Assembly (NCBI RefSeq): GCF_019279795.1
Contig: NC_056745.1
Coordinates: forward strand, 1,487,023,851-1,487,087,850
DNA length: 64,000 nucleotides
Reading direction: 5' to 3'
Source: Protopterus annectens
Lineage: Eukaryota; Chordata; Ceratodontiformes; Protopteridae
How positions within the stretch are numbered: position 1 is the stretch's first letter; each line of letters begins with the position of its first letter. Shown in pieces: positions 44,861-56,489 of this stretch. Made by a program: the position numbers and the translations under genes. The notes beneath the pieces are model-generated. The model had not been told where the DNA came from, made no database searches, and saw nothing but the letters and a program-made list of their open reading frames with translations.

Positions 44861-45224
44861 GATTTTGGAATTCGCCTGGAAAACCAGCACTGAGTCTACA
44901 CAATTGCTTTATAGCTTGTTGAATAGCTCCTCCATCTTGGATTGGGTGATTAGCATACAGTTCAGCTGCTTTTGCTGTAATTAACATGCCCTGGTGTTTA
45001 TTGTGTTTGTGCAGCTCTACACAGCATGTACAGCTGCTTACTGAATACAAAACAGTGAGCTATCATGTGCACATCGCGTTGCGACATGCACCAGGTTTTA
45101 GTGGCTCATGTAGGCTTTAATGAATCCGCACCATTGTCTGATTTGCTATAATTATTTAAACTGTAGATGTTTTTGTATTATTTCTAAAGATTGTAAAATT
45201 ATTGTTTTTAAAATATTTTTGTAT
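44861..45224. other. Harbinger 5' flank, unassigned
   Basis: No coding text. A CG-containing imperfect palindrome (GTGCACATCGC / GCGACATGCAC) lies at about 45,067-45,091, and GGCTTTAATGAATCCGC at 45,113-45,129 looks like a transposon terminus. Boundaries are not certain. Confidence 0.35.
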
Positions 45225-45330
45225 AATACTGTGGAGCTTTTCTCCTTGAGCATCCACTGAAAATTGACAACTACCCAGTTAGACTTTCCTGGCAGTCAAA
45301 TTTCAGTAAATAAATATATAAAACCAGAGG
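45225..45330 (+). mobile_element. L2-type LINE 3' tail
   Basis: CTGTGGAGCTTTTCTCCTTG, CATCCACTGAAAATTG, AGACTTTCCTGGCAGTC and AGTAAATAAATATATAAA: the same terminus as at 11.28 and 21.75 kb. Upstream sequence to about 45,130 is A/T-rich, like the 3' UTR of that family. Confidence 0.7.
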
Positions 45331-46129
45331 GAAAACTGGTGCTAATTCTTGATCAACAAACTTTCTGTCTGAGGCCCCTTTCTTTCCCAGAAGATTCACT
45401 ATTCACTATAGTTTAGCCTAACTTCACATGTTTAGATTAAGTCACAAATATTAGACTGTACTAATGAAAAGTGACAATAGTTATATAAAAAGTCTGCATC
45501 AATTATGCGTTAGTGGCATAGGGTATGACTACAGCACATAATCTATAACCTATTAGCTACTAATAGGATAGCTATGCAGAACAGGGATAAAATATGAGAG
45601 CTATCCTACTTTACCTTGGCCAAACAACCTATGACATTTATCTTTAGCTGAAGTGATTTGACACTGAACTATATGTTAAAGTATATAAACACAGCAAGTC
45701 CCATAAACTAGAGTTAATAGGTTAAAGTATATAAACACCACATGTCCTGTAAACTGGAGTTAGACATGATGAAGCTCTACTAAGGGCAAAGTGCTTATCT
45801 ATTTTATCTTTTATTTTTCCAAAAGAAGTATTGATGTGTAAGCAAGTTATAATTGTTTCATCACTTTGAAGTCTCAACTGAGATTGATTCCAGTTTGTGC
45901 TTCTTTTTTCCTGATTTTAAGGAGCTCCAAACAGCAGATTTGCTGCTTAAGAAATGCCAGTCTTCCCTGTGATTTTATGTTTTTCCTTAAGGGTGGGAGA
46001 CATCTTTATCCCTAAGGCTGGAGAATTATTGTACCTCACTACAATCATCTGGTTTTATCTCTCTCTTTTTCTTTCTCTCTCTCTACATATATACAAATGT
46101 ATATTACATATGATATATTATATAGATAA

Positions 46130-46130
<1 letters not shown>

Positions 46131-46175
<45 letters not shown>
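46131..46175. repeat. (TG)n microsatellite
   Basis: About 22 TG units. Confidence 0.95.
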
Positions 46176-46178
<3 letters not shown>

Positions 46179-46429
46179 AATAAGTAAATCTCCAGTGTTT
46201 CAGCAGATTTCCTTTAACTTTGTCTCTTTATGAGATGTACTAATTATGAGAATAAATATTAACAAGGTAAGAATCTCACAAAATTGCAGAATAATGGTTT
46301 TGTCACATCAAGAAACTTCTATTTTTTTAATTCCTTTTATAATAACTATAGACACTAAAGAGAGAGTATTTCTAACTATGATCCCTGTTGATTTCTTTTT
46401 ACACTTTTTAAACAGTCCGAAGACAACAG

Positions 46430-46464
<35 letters not shown>
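46430..46464. repeat. (TAA)n microsatellite
   Basis: About 11 TAA/AAT units. Confidence 0.95.
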
Positions 46465-46465
<1 letters not shown>

Positions 46466-47903
46466 TATTGTTGCTGCTCATTGTATATACAATTATACTT
46501 ATGCTGGCAGAAAAATGTAGAACTTTTTTAAATAAAGATGTCACCTGTGTATTAAAATCTCTATGTAAGAAGTGAGAAATAAGATACCATTTTAATGCCC
46601 CATTCTGACAAATATAGTGATAGCAACTTAGCAAAAACAGAATACAACATCCAAACTTTTGGAAAGGACTCCAGATGCCTCTCTTGTACTCATCAGCTAA
46701 TTTTGCCTTAATTCTTTTACCCAAAGGTATACGAGGGAACCTTTGCAACTTCTCCCCCCATACGTGTTATCTGTTCAAAGTCCCAGAACTATGAACTGTT
46801 GAAAGAACGGTAGCTATGCCTGCAGCAAAACCTGATGTTTGTGAATCATTTGGTCTGAAATGCTTCCTGCTGGTTCAGTCACTGAGCAGTTATACGACTG
46901 TCAGAAGAGAGAATTACATATCTCGTCATCTGTAATTTGCCCATGGTTTCATCTCAGAACTTCTTACAACACTTGTCACCTAGGAAAATGAATCAGGAAA
47001 CTGACTTCAAGGATCAATACACGCACACTGTAATGGGAATCTATCCCCCTCCCCACTGACTGGGATAGTAGCCCCCAAAATAGTACCTTTTGCCTAACAG
47101 ATGACGTGAAAACCTACAACTCCATGATGTTGCTATTAAGGCGTTCATATGTGTTTTTCTGCATTATTTAGCTCCCATTTCATTATGTCTGAGGTAGCAC
47201 TACAGAATTGATTGGAAAAGACACTTCCTAGTGGAATCTAAATGGCTTGAGGTTTGGCTAATTAGGTTTTACAATTAGCACAAATAACCCCAATTCATCA
47301 TGTGCCAGCATTATTAATTGCCATGGGTCTTGAACAGAATGCATTGTTTACATAAAATGATTGTTTTATTTATTGTTAAGGTCACAGAATGAAAACAAAT
47401 ATATAATTATTTATATGTGCTTTGCAGCTTTTCCAGGTAACAGCAAACTTAATTAGTGATGATTGTGACATGCATAGGGCATCATGTTTCCCTGAGAAGT
47501 ATTTTAGGTTCTGCTATTGTGCTGCATTAGAAATCAGCATTTATCTTACTCTGTGAGCTAATAAATATCAATTATTTTGATATGTTTCTTGCTTTATCTT
47601 GCCTTCATTTACAATAAGGGGTTGTTTTTTTGCTCTTACAGTAACATTAGCAGGTAGGTTCTTAAGAAATACAACTACCAAGCAGCAGACAGTAATTTTT
47701 CCTTGTAATGCATGTTTCACAGGTTTGTTAGGAATTGAATTCATTGTGCTTTAATGCTCATTGTTGGTAGCACGTATCATCTTTGTGTGTTTATATACAT
47801 TTTAGTGCGTTCTTCTTTTCACTGTCTTGCTCTCTCCCTCTCGCTCTCTCCATGTTTCACCATCCATTTTGTAACCATCTATTTATTTTGACATACCTTA
47901 AAG

Positions 47904-47990
47904 AATTTAGACGTGGGTCCGAATAGCTTTAAGCTATTCTAACTAGCAGGATCAAACCATATTAAAGCTATTCACACACACGTCTGAATT
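47904..47990. repeat. 87-bp foldback with 29-bp arms
   Basis: The left arm 47,904-47,932 (AATTTAGACG...GAATAGCTTTAA) matches the reverse complement of 47,962-47,990 at about 25 of 29 positions. The middle 29 bp contains GCTATTCT, a further local inversion. It resembles a minimal hairpin MITE. Confidence 0.75.
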
Positions 47991-48349
47991 GGTTTGGTGG
48001 TATCTGTACAAGATACATGCAAGGGAGAGCCTTGGAGTACTCCCTGATCATAGGAGCTTTCAGGTGCTAGGACAAAAAAAAAAAAAAAACATACATGATA
48101 GCAGCAAAGTTGCATCATTTGAAGTGATATATTTGTCCTGCTAGTCACCTAATAGCTTTTCTCATATAGTGAATATATAATTTCTTTATTTTCCTCAACT
48201 TTCTTTAAACTTATTTTTACATCAATAAACCAACTATTGCTTTTATTTACTGTTTTGACATATAACTGCTAGGTTTTATTTTGGTATTAAAATTTTCTAC
48301 TGTGTCCTGTATCACTACACAAACATAATTGAATTGCCAACATCTCAGC

Positions 48350-48750
48350 AAATTAATCTGTACACATCTTGCTGCATTATTAGCAATACCTTTTAATCTG
48401 TATGTACCTTGCAGCAGTCATATAGTAAACAAACTATTTCCTGTACTAAGAACCAAACCATTAATTTGTATGAGTCATGCAGCAGAGATAGTAAAAAACT
48501 TGAATCTGCATGTGTTTTGCAACTGAGTAACAGTTAACAAACATTAATTTATTGACAACTGATCCTTTAATCTACGCATATCTTGAAGCAGAGATATAGT
48601 AAACAAACTTGTTCATTTACTGACAAATGAACCTTTGATCTGCAAGTATCTTGGAGCAGAGCTGGAGTGCACAAACATTCATTTAGTGGCAAGTGAAGCT
48701 CTAAGCATTATGCATCTTGCAATGCTAAACAAACTGGTTCATTTATGTTT
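48350..48750. repeat. ~67-bp degenerate minisatellite
   Basis: Unit start words AATCTG/AATTTG/AATCTA/GATCTG/AAGCAT lie at 48,355, 48,395, 48,463, 48,503, 48,569, 48,637 and 48,703. Full spacing is 66-68; two units are shortened to 40. Conserved words are TATCTTGCAGCAGAG, TAGTAAACAAAC and CATTTACTGACAA. Divergence between units shows that the array is old. Confidence 0.85.
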
Positions 48751-49945
48751 TTTTTGTCCTTTTTCTATAATATAGGAAAGAATACATCAAGTATATGATA
48801 TATATGGCTCCTCAGAATATGCAAAGAAAATAATGCCTCTGCATGATTAAAAAAAGAACATTTTGCTGATCTTCTTTTTGAGGGCAATGGAGAATATCTT
48901 CAGCAATGGATTAGCAATGGAAGATACGTTTCTCAGTTTTTGCATTTTTATTCTTGTTGACATATGACAGAGAAAAATAGAAAAAGGCCACTGTGACTAG
49001 TTAGGTCTATTTGAGAAGTACAATTACTGTGTCCTATTAATTATAAAATGAAAAAAAAAAGTTTATTGTTATTTTTTGTTGTGAGCTGTCTCAGAAACTT
49101 TCAGCAATCCAAGCTAAATTATTCAGCTATTTCTACAATGACTTAAATAGAATTTTAAGAATTCAATCTTACGAAAAACAGAACTGAAATAAAATTTAAA
49201 AGTACTAATAGAACAAATACATGTTCTTAGCTTTCCTTCTAAACAGTTGTACATGATTAAGTCATCTATTTATGATGCTTTAATATGACTGACGAGTTAT
49301 ATATGCTATAATGGGAGAAGGAATTGTTACCAAATACCAGTTGTTTTTCAGGATACTTAACACTTTAGTTATGGTATTGTTATATATGTTTTCCTTTCAT
49401 GAAACCAGCCCTCATCTCAGTCAGTCAGTCACGCAGGTAATCCTTCAGCAGATAAGATGCTTTGAACACTGACTGTAGACCAAGAAAAAAGTGAAGATTA
49501 TATTTAATTCTTGACTGGCTATAATGAGGTTTCCCTTTATCTAATTGCTCCATTACTGTTATCTTTTGTACAACATATTTTCTGGAAGATTCTGAAATGT
49601 TTTTAAGGTAAATCAATGAATGCTTTTACAACCAATTAGCTTTTTATAACATCAGTGCCAAAGTGAGGCACAGCCTTGTGTATTGCAGAACAGTAATTAC
49701 CTACAATGCAGTGACCTTTAAGATAATAATGTCACAGTAAAATAAATAATACTTTAGATAAAAGTTATTTTGATGTGCCAGCTATCACAGACAAACAAAG
49801 AAGACAATTCCTGCTATTAGCTCTTTGTAGCATGAAGGCCTCGGTACAGACACGTCAGTAACTTATGTACACATACTTACTTATTTGCTTTCTTTCTATC
49901 TTTCTTTCGGATCTACCCTTTAGTATACAAGATTAAGGTTATAAG
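48751..49945. other. unassigned AT-rich DNA
   Basis: No coding motif or repeat family recognised. Confidence 0.4.
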
Positions 49946-49949
49946 CAGT

Positions 49950-50060
49950 TAATAAGCTGCTACCTAGAGTACAGAGATTGATTCCGACGGCTGCCATTTG
50001 ACTACTCAGTGACTCTGAGCAAGTCACTTATCCAGTAGCTGAACCTAGGGTGAGTAGAAA
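49950..50060 (+). mobile_element. MIR/CORE-like SINE fragment
   Basis: A B-box-like GAGATTGATTCCGAC near 49,974 is followed by CAGTGACTCTGAGCAAGTCA then CTTATCCAG. This matches the core of MIR/CORE-SINEs as known from vertebrates (GTGACCTTGGGCAAGTCACTTAACC). Neither end is clear. Confidence 0.65.
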
Positions 50061-50935
50061 AAAGTGCATGCACATTAATGCTTTAACTCAGTTAGCAAAT
50101 ACAAGCAAAGAAATTCATTTCTTCCTTCCTTTTCTACATGGACTGATTTCAGATACCCCACTGTTCACCATCCATACGGAATTAGAGTCATACAAGCTGA
50201 AGTAGGTGTAGATTTAACAGTGTCGATAATATGCATCAAATACAATTAAACTGCACACGATAACATGATAACAGACACAGGCTGAGTCTGAAAGCGGTCC
50301 ACGTGAAAAAAAGGGTCGCAAATGCAAACCACAGCATAACAAAGCCATTATTTAAATGCCTGAATAATAAATTATGTACAATGGACTGATGCCCTTAAGG
50401 GGTCATTTGCACATATCACATGGACCTCTATTACAGTAGGTTTCTACCGAATAGCTTGTCTGTGTAACTTTTTACTTTAGGGTTGGATGTTATTTGGGAT
50501 ATTATACGTGTCCAAATTTGTATGGATATCAAGTGTGATTTTAAGCCCCATATTTGAAAGGTATAGCCAAACAATCCACTTATATTGTACTGATGAAGTA
50601 TAAAATAAAAAAAATGAAAAATAAATTCTGAAGCATGTATGTTTGCAAGCAGTAGAATGTGGCTTTTTCAGCATAAATGTAGCAATAAAGGCTTAAAAAA
50701 TAAAACTCCATGGGCATTTAGAAGCCATGTAGCTGAAACAATGTTATGTCCTCAAGAGGGTAGTTACGTATATTCCATGGTCCTCTACTATAGGAAGTTT
50801 AAAGTATTACACAGTGAGAACTCTAGCTAGACTGGGTCTTTTTTGTAGTTATTACAGATTTTGAACTACTGAATCAATGTTCAGGGGTGTGTTGTGAATG
50901 TGATTGTTACAAAGGGAGTCATGCTTGCTAAAGTA
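50061..50935. other. unassigned DNA
   Basis: No motif recognised. Two similar stretches, GACCTCTATTACAGTAGGTTT at about 50,424 and GTCCTCTACTATAGGAAGTTT at about 50,780, may be remnants of a duplicated segment. Confidence 0.35.
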
Positions 50936-51340
50936 TACAATTAAACCCATCTTGGCATTAACTTTAGTACATGGTTTTGTCACCAGTTGGAAAAGGCTTT
51001 CAAAAGATCTTGATGTCTTCTGGGGTGTTTATGATTGTGCAGTTTGTAACCATCTGCAAACTTAGACAGCCACAAACTTTTAACATTAGCTTTGAACTCC
51101 AAGAAGTAATTGTCAAAAAGACTGCTCAAGGACTGAACCTTAAAGTACACTGCTAGTGACAGGTCTTTTGAAGGAGGTAGATCCAGCCTCCGTATCTTCC
51201 TGAGTTCCATTTGTAAACCAGTTTCATTTCTAATGAGTAACATAGGGATTGGCATTTAGATGGTAGAGTTTATGTATGATAACTGAGTGCAGGATGGTGT
51301 CAAATGCTAACACACTACCCAGGACTCTAGTAAAGAAGAC
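50936..51340 (-). mobile_element. CR1-like RT fragment (copy F)
   Basis: Minus strand: VLAFDTILHSVIIHKLYHLN then ANPYVTH, parallel to AKAFDTIPHSGIIEKLISLN in copy E. Next comes SLWLSKFADGYKLHNHKH, the FADD motif changed to FADG. Further text extends toward the LKLNAK region, with decay. It is directly adjacent to a plus-strand CR1 (copy G). Confidence 0.8.
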
Positions 51341-52024
51341 TCCATTGTATGACATAGTGATGCCTAAGGAGAAAGTAATGGTCAGTTGCCTATCAAAGGC
51401 CAAGATCCACCAAGTTATGCACATGTAGGTGTAAATTACCTGAGAAGTACCGCCCTAGATTACAGGAAAAGAGACATTATGGAGTTCTTGCACTATGTGT
51501 CCCAGGCGTATATGAGCCTAGCATTGAACTGCATTCTACCTTCTCCAGTGCTGATGTTGTAATATGAACAGAAGACGATTGACTTCAATGACTGGCTAAG
51601 TTTCTGGAGTCATTCTAGGGGGATGCGATATTTATCAGTGTGGGAGAACATGGTTAACAAGCCATACTGCTTTGTCAATGATAGTCTGCTCCTGTCCTTT
51701 CGAGGCTTTCAAATATTGGCTAAAATATTGTCCTTCTCCACAGAGCAACTTGTAGGCCCAATTGACAAGCTTTACAACACAGCAAACACTACCCAAGGAA
51801 ACCTAAAGGTGTTACTGCTCAGTGCCAGGAGTCTAAGCAAGAAGTTTCACCTCCTACAAGTGCTCCTCACCTTGGAGAATGTGGACGTCTGTAAAGTTGC
51901 CAAGACATAGTTTAAAGCCTCAGTGAGTACCTCTGCAGTGCAAAGATTCTGTGTCTTCCATACATTTAGTCCAATGATTGCACAGGCATAGAAAAAAGGT
52001 GGACATGTCTTGATGTACATTAAT

Positions 52025-52150
52025 AAGGGGAGGCAGGGTGTCACAACTGTTAAGGTTTTACCTTACAGACACATTATGCAGGGCTTGATTCTCATGCGGG
52101 CTAGGTTTAAAATAGCCAACAAGGGCAGTTAGCCTAGTACTAACCTATGA
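52025..52150 (+). mobile_element. tRNA-headed SINE with CR1 tail
   Basis: An A-box-like segment (GGTGTCACAACTGTTAAGG) and a B-box-like segment (GGGCTTGATTCTC at 52,081-52,093) are followed by GGGCTAGGTTTAAAATAGCC, AAGGGCAGTTAGCCTAGTAC and TAACCTATGAA. The tail is the CR1 3' end seen at 39.93 kb. It lies inside the CR1 copy G endonuclease. Confidence 0.82.
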
Positions 52151-52380
52151 ATCTACGACCTTATAACAAGCACACCTATAGGTTGCTTAATGGGATGACA
52201 CAGTGGAGTTCCTCCACTTCCAGATTACCATGGAAAAAGTCCCATACCAAATACTAGCAAGCTATAGGTCACCGTCTTTGTCTCACAAAACTCATAGCTC
52301 ATATGTAGACTTATTGGAGACACTCACCAAATACCATGGTCATGGGGGAATTTAATTATCCCTCTACAAACTGTGAATCC

Positions 52381-52520
52381 TACATAGGTTTATAAGTTAC
52401 TACTAGGCTAATTGCCCTTGTGGGCCATTTAAGCCTAGCCAATTACCCCATGTGAGAATCAAACTCTACACCTTGTGTTTGTAAGGTACACACCTTAACC
52501 ATCATGCCAACCTCCCAACC
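52381..52520 (-). mobile_element. tRNA-headed SINE with CR1 tail (second copy)
   Basis: Minus strand: TTGGCATGATGGTTAAGG (A box, TGGCATGATGG), GTGTAGAGTTTGATTCTC (B box), then GGGTAATTGGCTAGGC, CAATTAGCCTAGTAGTAAC and TTATAAACCTATGTA. Same family as the copy at 52,025 but on the opposite strand, and better preserved in the tRNA part. Another B-box-like word (GTGTTTGATTCAAGCC, minus) follows near 52,540 and may be part of a further decayed copy. Confidence 0.85.
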
Positions 52521-53589
52521 CAAAAATGCCATGCTACATTGGCTTGAATCAAACACAGGCCTCCTGTGATGCAGGAGAGAAGTCTACCATTCTCATAGAA
52601 AACCCCCAAGATATTAACTTCTTACAGGAAGATCTAATACAGACAAATGATTAATGCCAAAGCCATGGCTTAAAACTCAGTGCCAAAAAATGTATACTTG
52701 TACCTTTTGGAAAGTTAGCCACCCAGAGAAACTACCTCATTTATAAAGCATCCCTAAAAGTAGACTCAGTGGTCAGGAATTTGGGGGCACATGTAGATAG
52801 TAACCTGGCTTTTGACTGAAATGTGTCTAAGGCTGTAAGGAGACAATTTTGTGACACTCAACTTGTAAGGGCATGGCATCAAGGTCCAGGGAAGTCATCA
52901 AGCCACTATACTCAACCTTCATTAGACACATCACTGAGTATAATGCCCATTTTGGTAAGTATCAGACCAGGCACATGCAACAACTGGAATGTCCACAGAA
53001 GTTCCTGACAAAAAGAATACAAGGCATAAACACAATGTCCTATGCAGATCATCTCAAAGCCCTGTCTCTATACTCTGTTTGTTAGAAACTGATGAGAGGT
53101 GATTTATGCCTGGCATATAAGGCATCCTTGAATCCTGCTCTGATGGACCTTTTGCATATCCATAAAATGAAGATCACAAGAGCTACAAGCTCTAAGGATT
53201 TAAACTTTGCTTATGAATCAACAAGGAGATGTTAGGGGACAGGTATGTATTTCAGAGAATCCCCAGTCTCTGGAATGGGTTTCCTATCCATGTGAGGCAC
53301 AGCCCTTCCCTAACCTCACTCAAGTGCAGCATGGACTAGTGGATGGGAAATAGAAAATTCGTCTTTGGGCTGACACCCGTGTCTCTGATGGACAGAGGCA
53401 GCTGTTAACGCATGTATTAACTAGCATAAACCCCTTAAAATAATCTCTATGGCACAATAACTCATGAGATACATTTGGGTGCATGGCTAGGCTTATAAGG
53501 CCACACTGGTCACTATCTTAGTACACACCTATGACTGTGTGCTATGTGGACCCATAGATATAGTGTTATTAGTGTTACTGACCATAGAT

Positions 53590-54000
53590 AGTACCTAGAG
53601 AACTTTTTCTTGGGAAATTTGAGAGAGCTGTAGGTGTGGGTATGTGATCTGGAAATATTGGGGGGTGAATTCTGAGCTATGTTTGTCCACTAGTACATTG
53701 TCTATGACCTCAAGGTCTGAGTGTGCAATATCATTTACTTGCAGCTCTCCTCAGGGCTGGACATTGCTTCTGAGATTTCTAGCATGACCATAGAAGGCTA
53801 TGTGATTATCCCTTTGAATGTGTGGATATTTTAACTTCATATCTGGCTTTGGTTGATTTGATCAAGGTATGAAGTTCCTTGTTTAGTTTAGCAAGAGTGT
53901 GTTTGGTATCTTGAGAACTAGATTTATTTTTGCATGCAATCAGTTGTTTTTCTTTTTATTATAGACCCTGTTTATATTTGGGTGCCTCCATAGATGTTCA
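53590..54000 (-). mobile_element. CR1-like ORF2 linker fragment (copy H)
   Basis: The minus strand corresponds to the EN-RT linker of copy E (41.65-41.95 kb). Plus-strand words such as TCTAGCATGACCATAGAAGG, CTATGTGATTATCCCTTTGA, GGCTTTGGTTGATTTGATCA and TATTATAGACCCTGTTTAT parallel TCTAACATAGCTAAAGAAGG, CTTATGATTGTCCTTTGAG, TGCTTTGGATGATTTTATGA and TGTTGTAGAGTTTGTTTAT. No intact frame. Confidence 0.75.
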
Positions 54001-55499
54001 TTTTTGAGTTTGGAGATGTGATTATCTCTGAGGGAGAAAGATGCATCTGTGCAGCTAGTTATATGTGCATAGAATATGGTAGCGAAGAATCCCACATAAG
54101 CACCATGCAGTGGGCAGATAATCTGATCACTGCAGTGCTACTACCTAGTATGAGCAGATTTCTCCAACACAGCACAGACTGGGGACATGCACTTAGACTT
54201 ACCAAGCTGATCATGAGAACCTTTACTAATATATGAAACCATATGAACTCTTGCAGTGAGGTGCATACCCATGCCAACCCACCAAGGATGGGGTTAGGCT
54301 AATCAGAAATATCCTTGTGTCCCACCTCAAAAAATGAAAAAGTTATGGTGGAGGCATTATGTAGTTATGTGGCCTGGAGGCAATCAAAGTGCTCCTTTAA
54401 TGGGGGGGGGGGGGTAAAACCAGACCCACCAACTGTTGGGAAGAAGGTGTTTCCTGACCATGTTGGCTGCTTACTGCATTGACAGATGACATGGCACAAG
54501 GAACCTTTGTGTTTGCCTGGATGACAACTCCCTCTGGTCAGCTCTCAACATAGGAAAACTAAAGAGAACCTTTTCTGTCTCAGGAATAAATGGGCCTCAA
54601 ACCCACCAGAGGACAGGCTGATGGATGTAAGGTAGGAAGGTAAAAAGAACATAAAAAACAGTTTAAGATTCACTGGTAGTTATTAATCAATGCTGTTTAG
54701 GAACCTAGTCCAGTTTTTTAACTGGTCCAGTGCAATTTATGGTTGAGTTATCTGTTCAGAGTAGGCAAATGGGGGACACAGAAACCAAACCCTGGACTAT
54801 ATGAACTGATTTATTAAGATCTCACACCCACACCCTTAATCTTCTGTGTCAACTGCCAAACCATTTTAAATAATTAACCTCTTTCAGCTAAAAGAAACTA
54901 GCAAACTGGAGACACAGACTCCATATTGTAGCTGTACACTTCAAACAAAGGGCATGAAATGCTGCCAGTAGTATTCAGTCCTACAAGTCGCATCATACTG
55001 GTGAGCTAACCCGTAGACTTGGCGTTAGGTCATGTACAGTCGAAGCTCACTTGGGATCCATCGCAAAGTAAAGAAAATTATAATAAAAGGTTTTAACCAC
55101 CTGCATATAACTGCTTATATGTTAAGGACTGAAGTCAGATGTTAAGCCAGAAACAAAGCTGTGTTGTTAGTCTGATCTGTTACAACCATTTTCAGCCAAA
55201 AATTGAACCATTTGAAAATAAACAGTACAGAAAAGTTTACATGCCACATTTACATTATGACGAGAACAAACCATACTGCATAACCTGAAGGCATCACAAC
55301 TTGGTCTTCATACAAGAAATTGGGTATTACTGAAAAGAAAACATTAAAATACAGTCAAGGTAGATGTTACCGTGCTTTGGATACCATCCAGAGAAGGACC
55401 CTGGCATCAAAAGCAGTAAAAGTAGCAACAGCTGAGCAGGGAGACAGAATGCTGGGACAGCAGATGCCAAGACTGCAGGCCACACAAGTTACTAATTTT
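54001..55499. other. unassigned DNA
   Basis: A run of 14 G lies at about 54,401. A possible decayed tRNA-like SINE (minus-strand words near 54,770-54,850) could not be confirmed. No coding motif. Confidence 0.35.
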
Positions 55500-55605
55500 T
55501 ATTTTATTTATTTAGTTTACATTTGTTTACCAGGATAGTCTGACTGGACACACGTCTATTTACAGTGGAGGCCTGGGGAGAAAAGCTCCACAGTAGGTAA
55601 CAATA
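55500..55605 (-). mobile_element. L2-type LINE 3' tail
   Basis: Minus strand: GTTACCTACTGTGGAGC, TTTTCTCCCCAGGCCTCC, ACTGTAAATAGACG, CAGACTATCCTGGTAAAC and AAATGTAAACTAAATAAAT. Same terminus as at 11.28 kb. The 5' continuation of the element (to the right) is not recognisable. Confidence 0.75.
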
Positions 55606-55906
55606 ATCCGGACATAAGACAGACAAACACATTTCAACAATAAGTGAACTAAAAACAACATGGTTAACATGAAGTAGCATCAAACTGGAGATCAACTGTT
55701 AGAGTTCTAAACAATGAAGCATATTTACAGTAAGCAAATAGGAAGGAAGGTGTGTAGAGTTGTAAAACAGTGAATATTATGTAATACATGGACATAACCA
55801 AAGCCAGGTATTCATAAGATGTGATTTAAGTGAGTTTTTAGACTTTGTAGTAGTGGAGGCAGAAGTCAGAGAAGGGGGAAGTTATTCTGGGCTCTAGCTA
55901 TGGTGT

Positions 55907-56097
55907 GAGAGAAAAGTTATTCTAGTAGAGTGGTAGCTGGGCCACACAAGTTATTCTAGTAGAGTGGCAGCTAGGCCACACACATTATTCTTACAGAGTG
56001 GCAGCTAGGCCACACACGTTATTCTAGCAGAATAGCAGCTAGGCCACACAAGTTATCCTAGCAAAGTGGCAGCTAGGCTGCACAAGTTATTCTATTC
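55907..56097. repeat. 34-bp minisatellite (~5 copies)
   Basis: GCCACA (GCTGCA in the last unit) recurs at 55,941, 55,975, 56,009, 56,043 and 56,077, exactly 34 bp apart. Core: AAGTTATTCTAGTAGAGTGG, then CAGCTAGGCCACAC. Confidence 0.93.
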
Positions 56098-56485
56098 ATT
56101 TATATATTTAACTGCATTTAGTAAACTGGTCCATGGACCCTTTTTAGCCTGAGCCAGACCAAAGACATAGGCAAACCATCAATATTGTTCAGTACAAAAT
56201 GATATGGCTGTAAGATTAACAGTAAGTAGTCACTAATAATAAATAAAATAAAGTAGCAAGACATTAAGTTACAGTGAGAGATGGTCTATGAACAACTGCA
56301 CTGAATGATATTTACTTACATAGTTGCAAATAATTCCATGCAGCTAACCATTAGCAATACCATGTAAACATGCAAAAGTAAGTACATAATGGCATAGCAG
56401 CATACGTAACCTGGCATTTCAAACATGAATCAGCTTGGGTACCATCTGAAATAACGCTGATTAATAAAACCCAGTTGTTAAACAG
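56098..56485. other. unassigned DNA
   Basis: No motif recognised. Confidence 0.35.
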
Positions 56486-56489
56486 ATAG

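Larger units (their letters stand above)
45331..47900. other. unassigned unique-looking DNA
   Basis: No recognisable exon or transposon protein. A short duplication, GGTTAAAGTATATAAACAC at about 45,720 and TGTTAAAGTATATAAACAC at about 45,673, and two microsatellites (listed separately) are the only structure seen. Moderately AT-rich with few repeats, so a host intron or intergenic region is plausible. Confidence 0.4.
51345..53540 (+). mobile_element. CR1-like LINE, mosaic copy (G)
   Basis: ORF1 esterase text (VGVNYLRSTALDYRKRDIME, LNCILPSPV, FNDWLSFWSHSRGMRYLSVW) is followed by ORF2 from LLLSARSLSKKFHLLQVLL and TLENVDVCKVAKT to about 52,010. A SINE comes next, then more endonuclease (LASYRSPSLSH, MGEFNYPSTN) to 52,378, then a second SINE. 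From about 52,600 RT/C-terminal text resumes: LKLSAKKCILVPFGK, VRNLGAHVDSNLAFD, ASRSREVIKPLYSTFIRHI, QQLECPQKFLTKRIQG, RGDLCLAYKASLNPAL. The 3' UTR ends near 53,535 (GCTAGGCTTATAAGGCC, then TAGTACACACCTATGA). The RT palm is deleted. Confidence 0.85.

Noticed and set aside
46246-46748. Overlapping frames of 109 and 146 codons around the (TAA)n run
   Set aside because: Asn/Leu runs come from the trinucleotide repeat; the rest has no recognisable domain.
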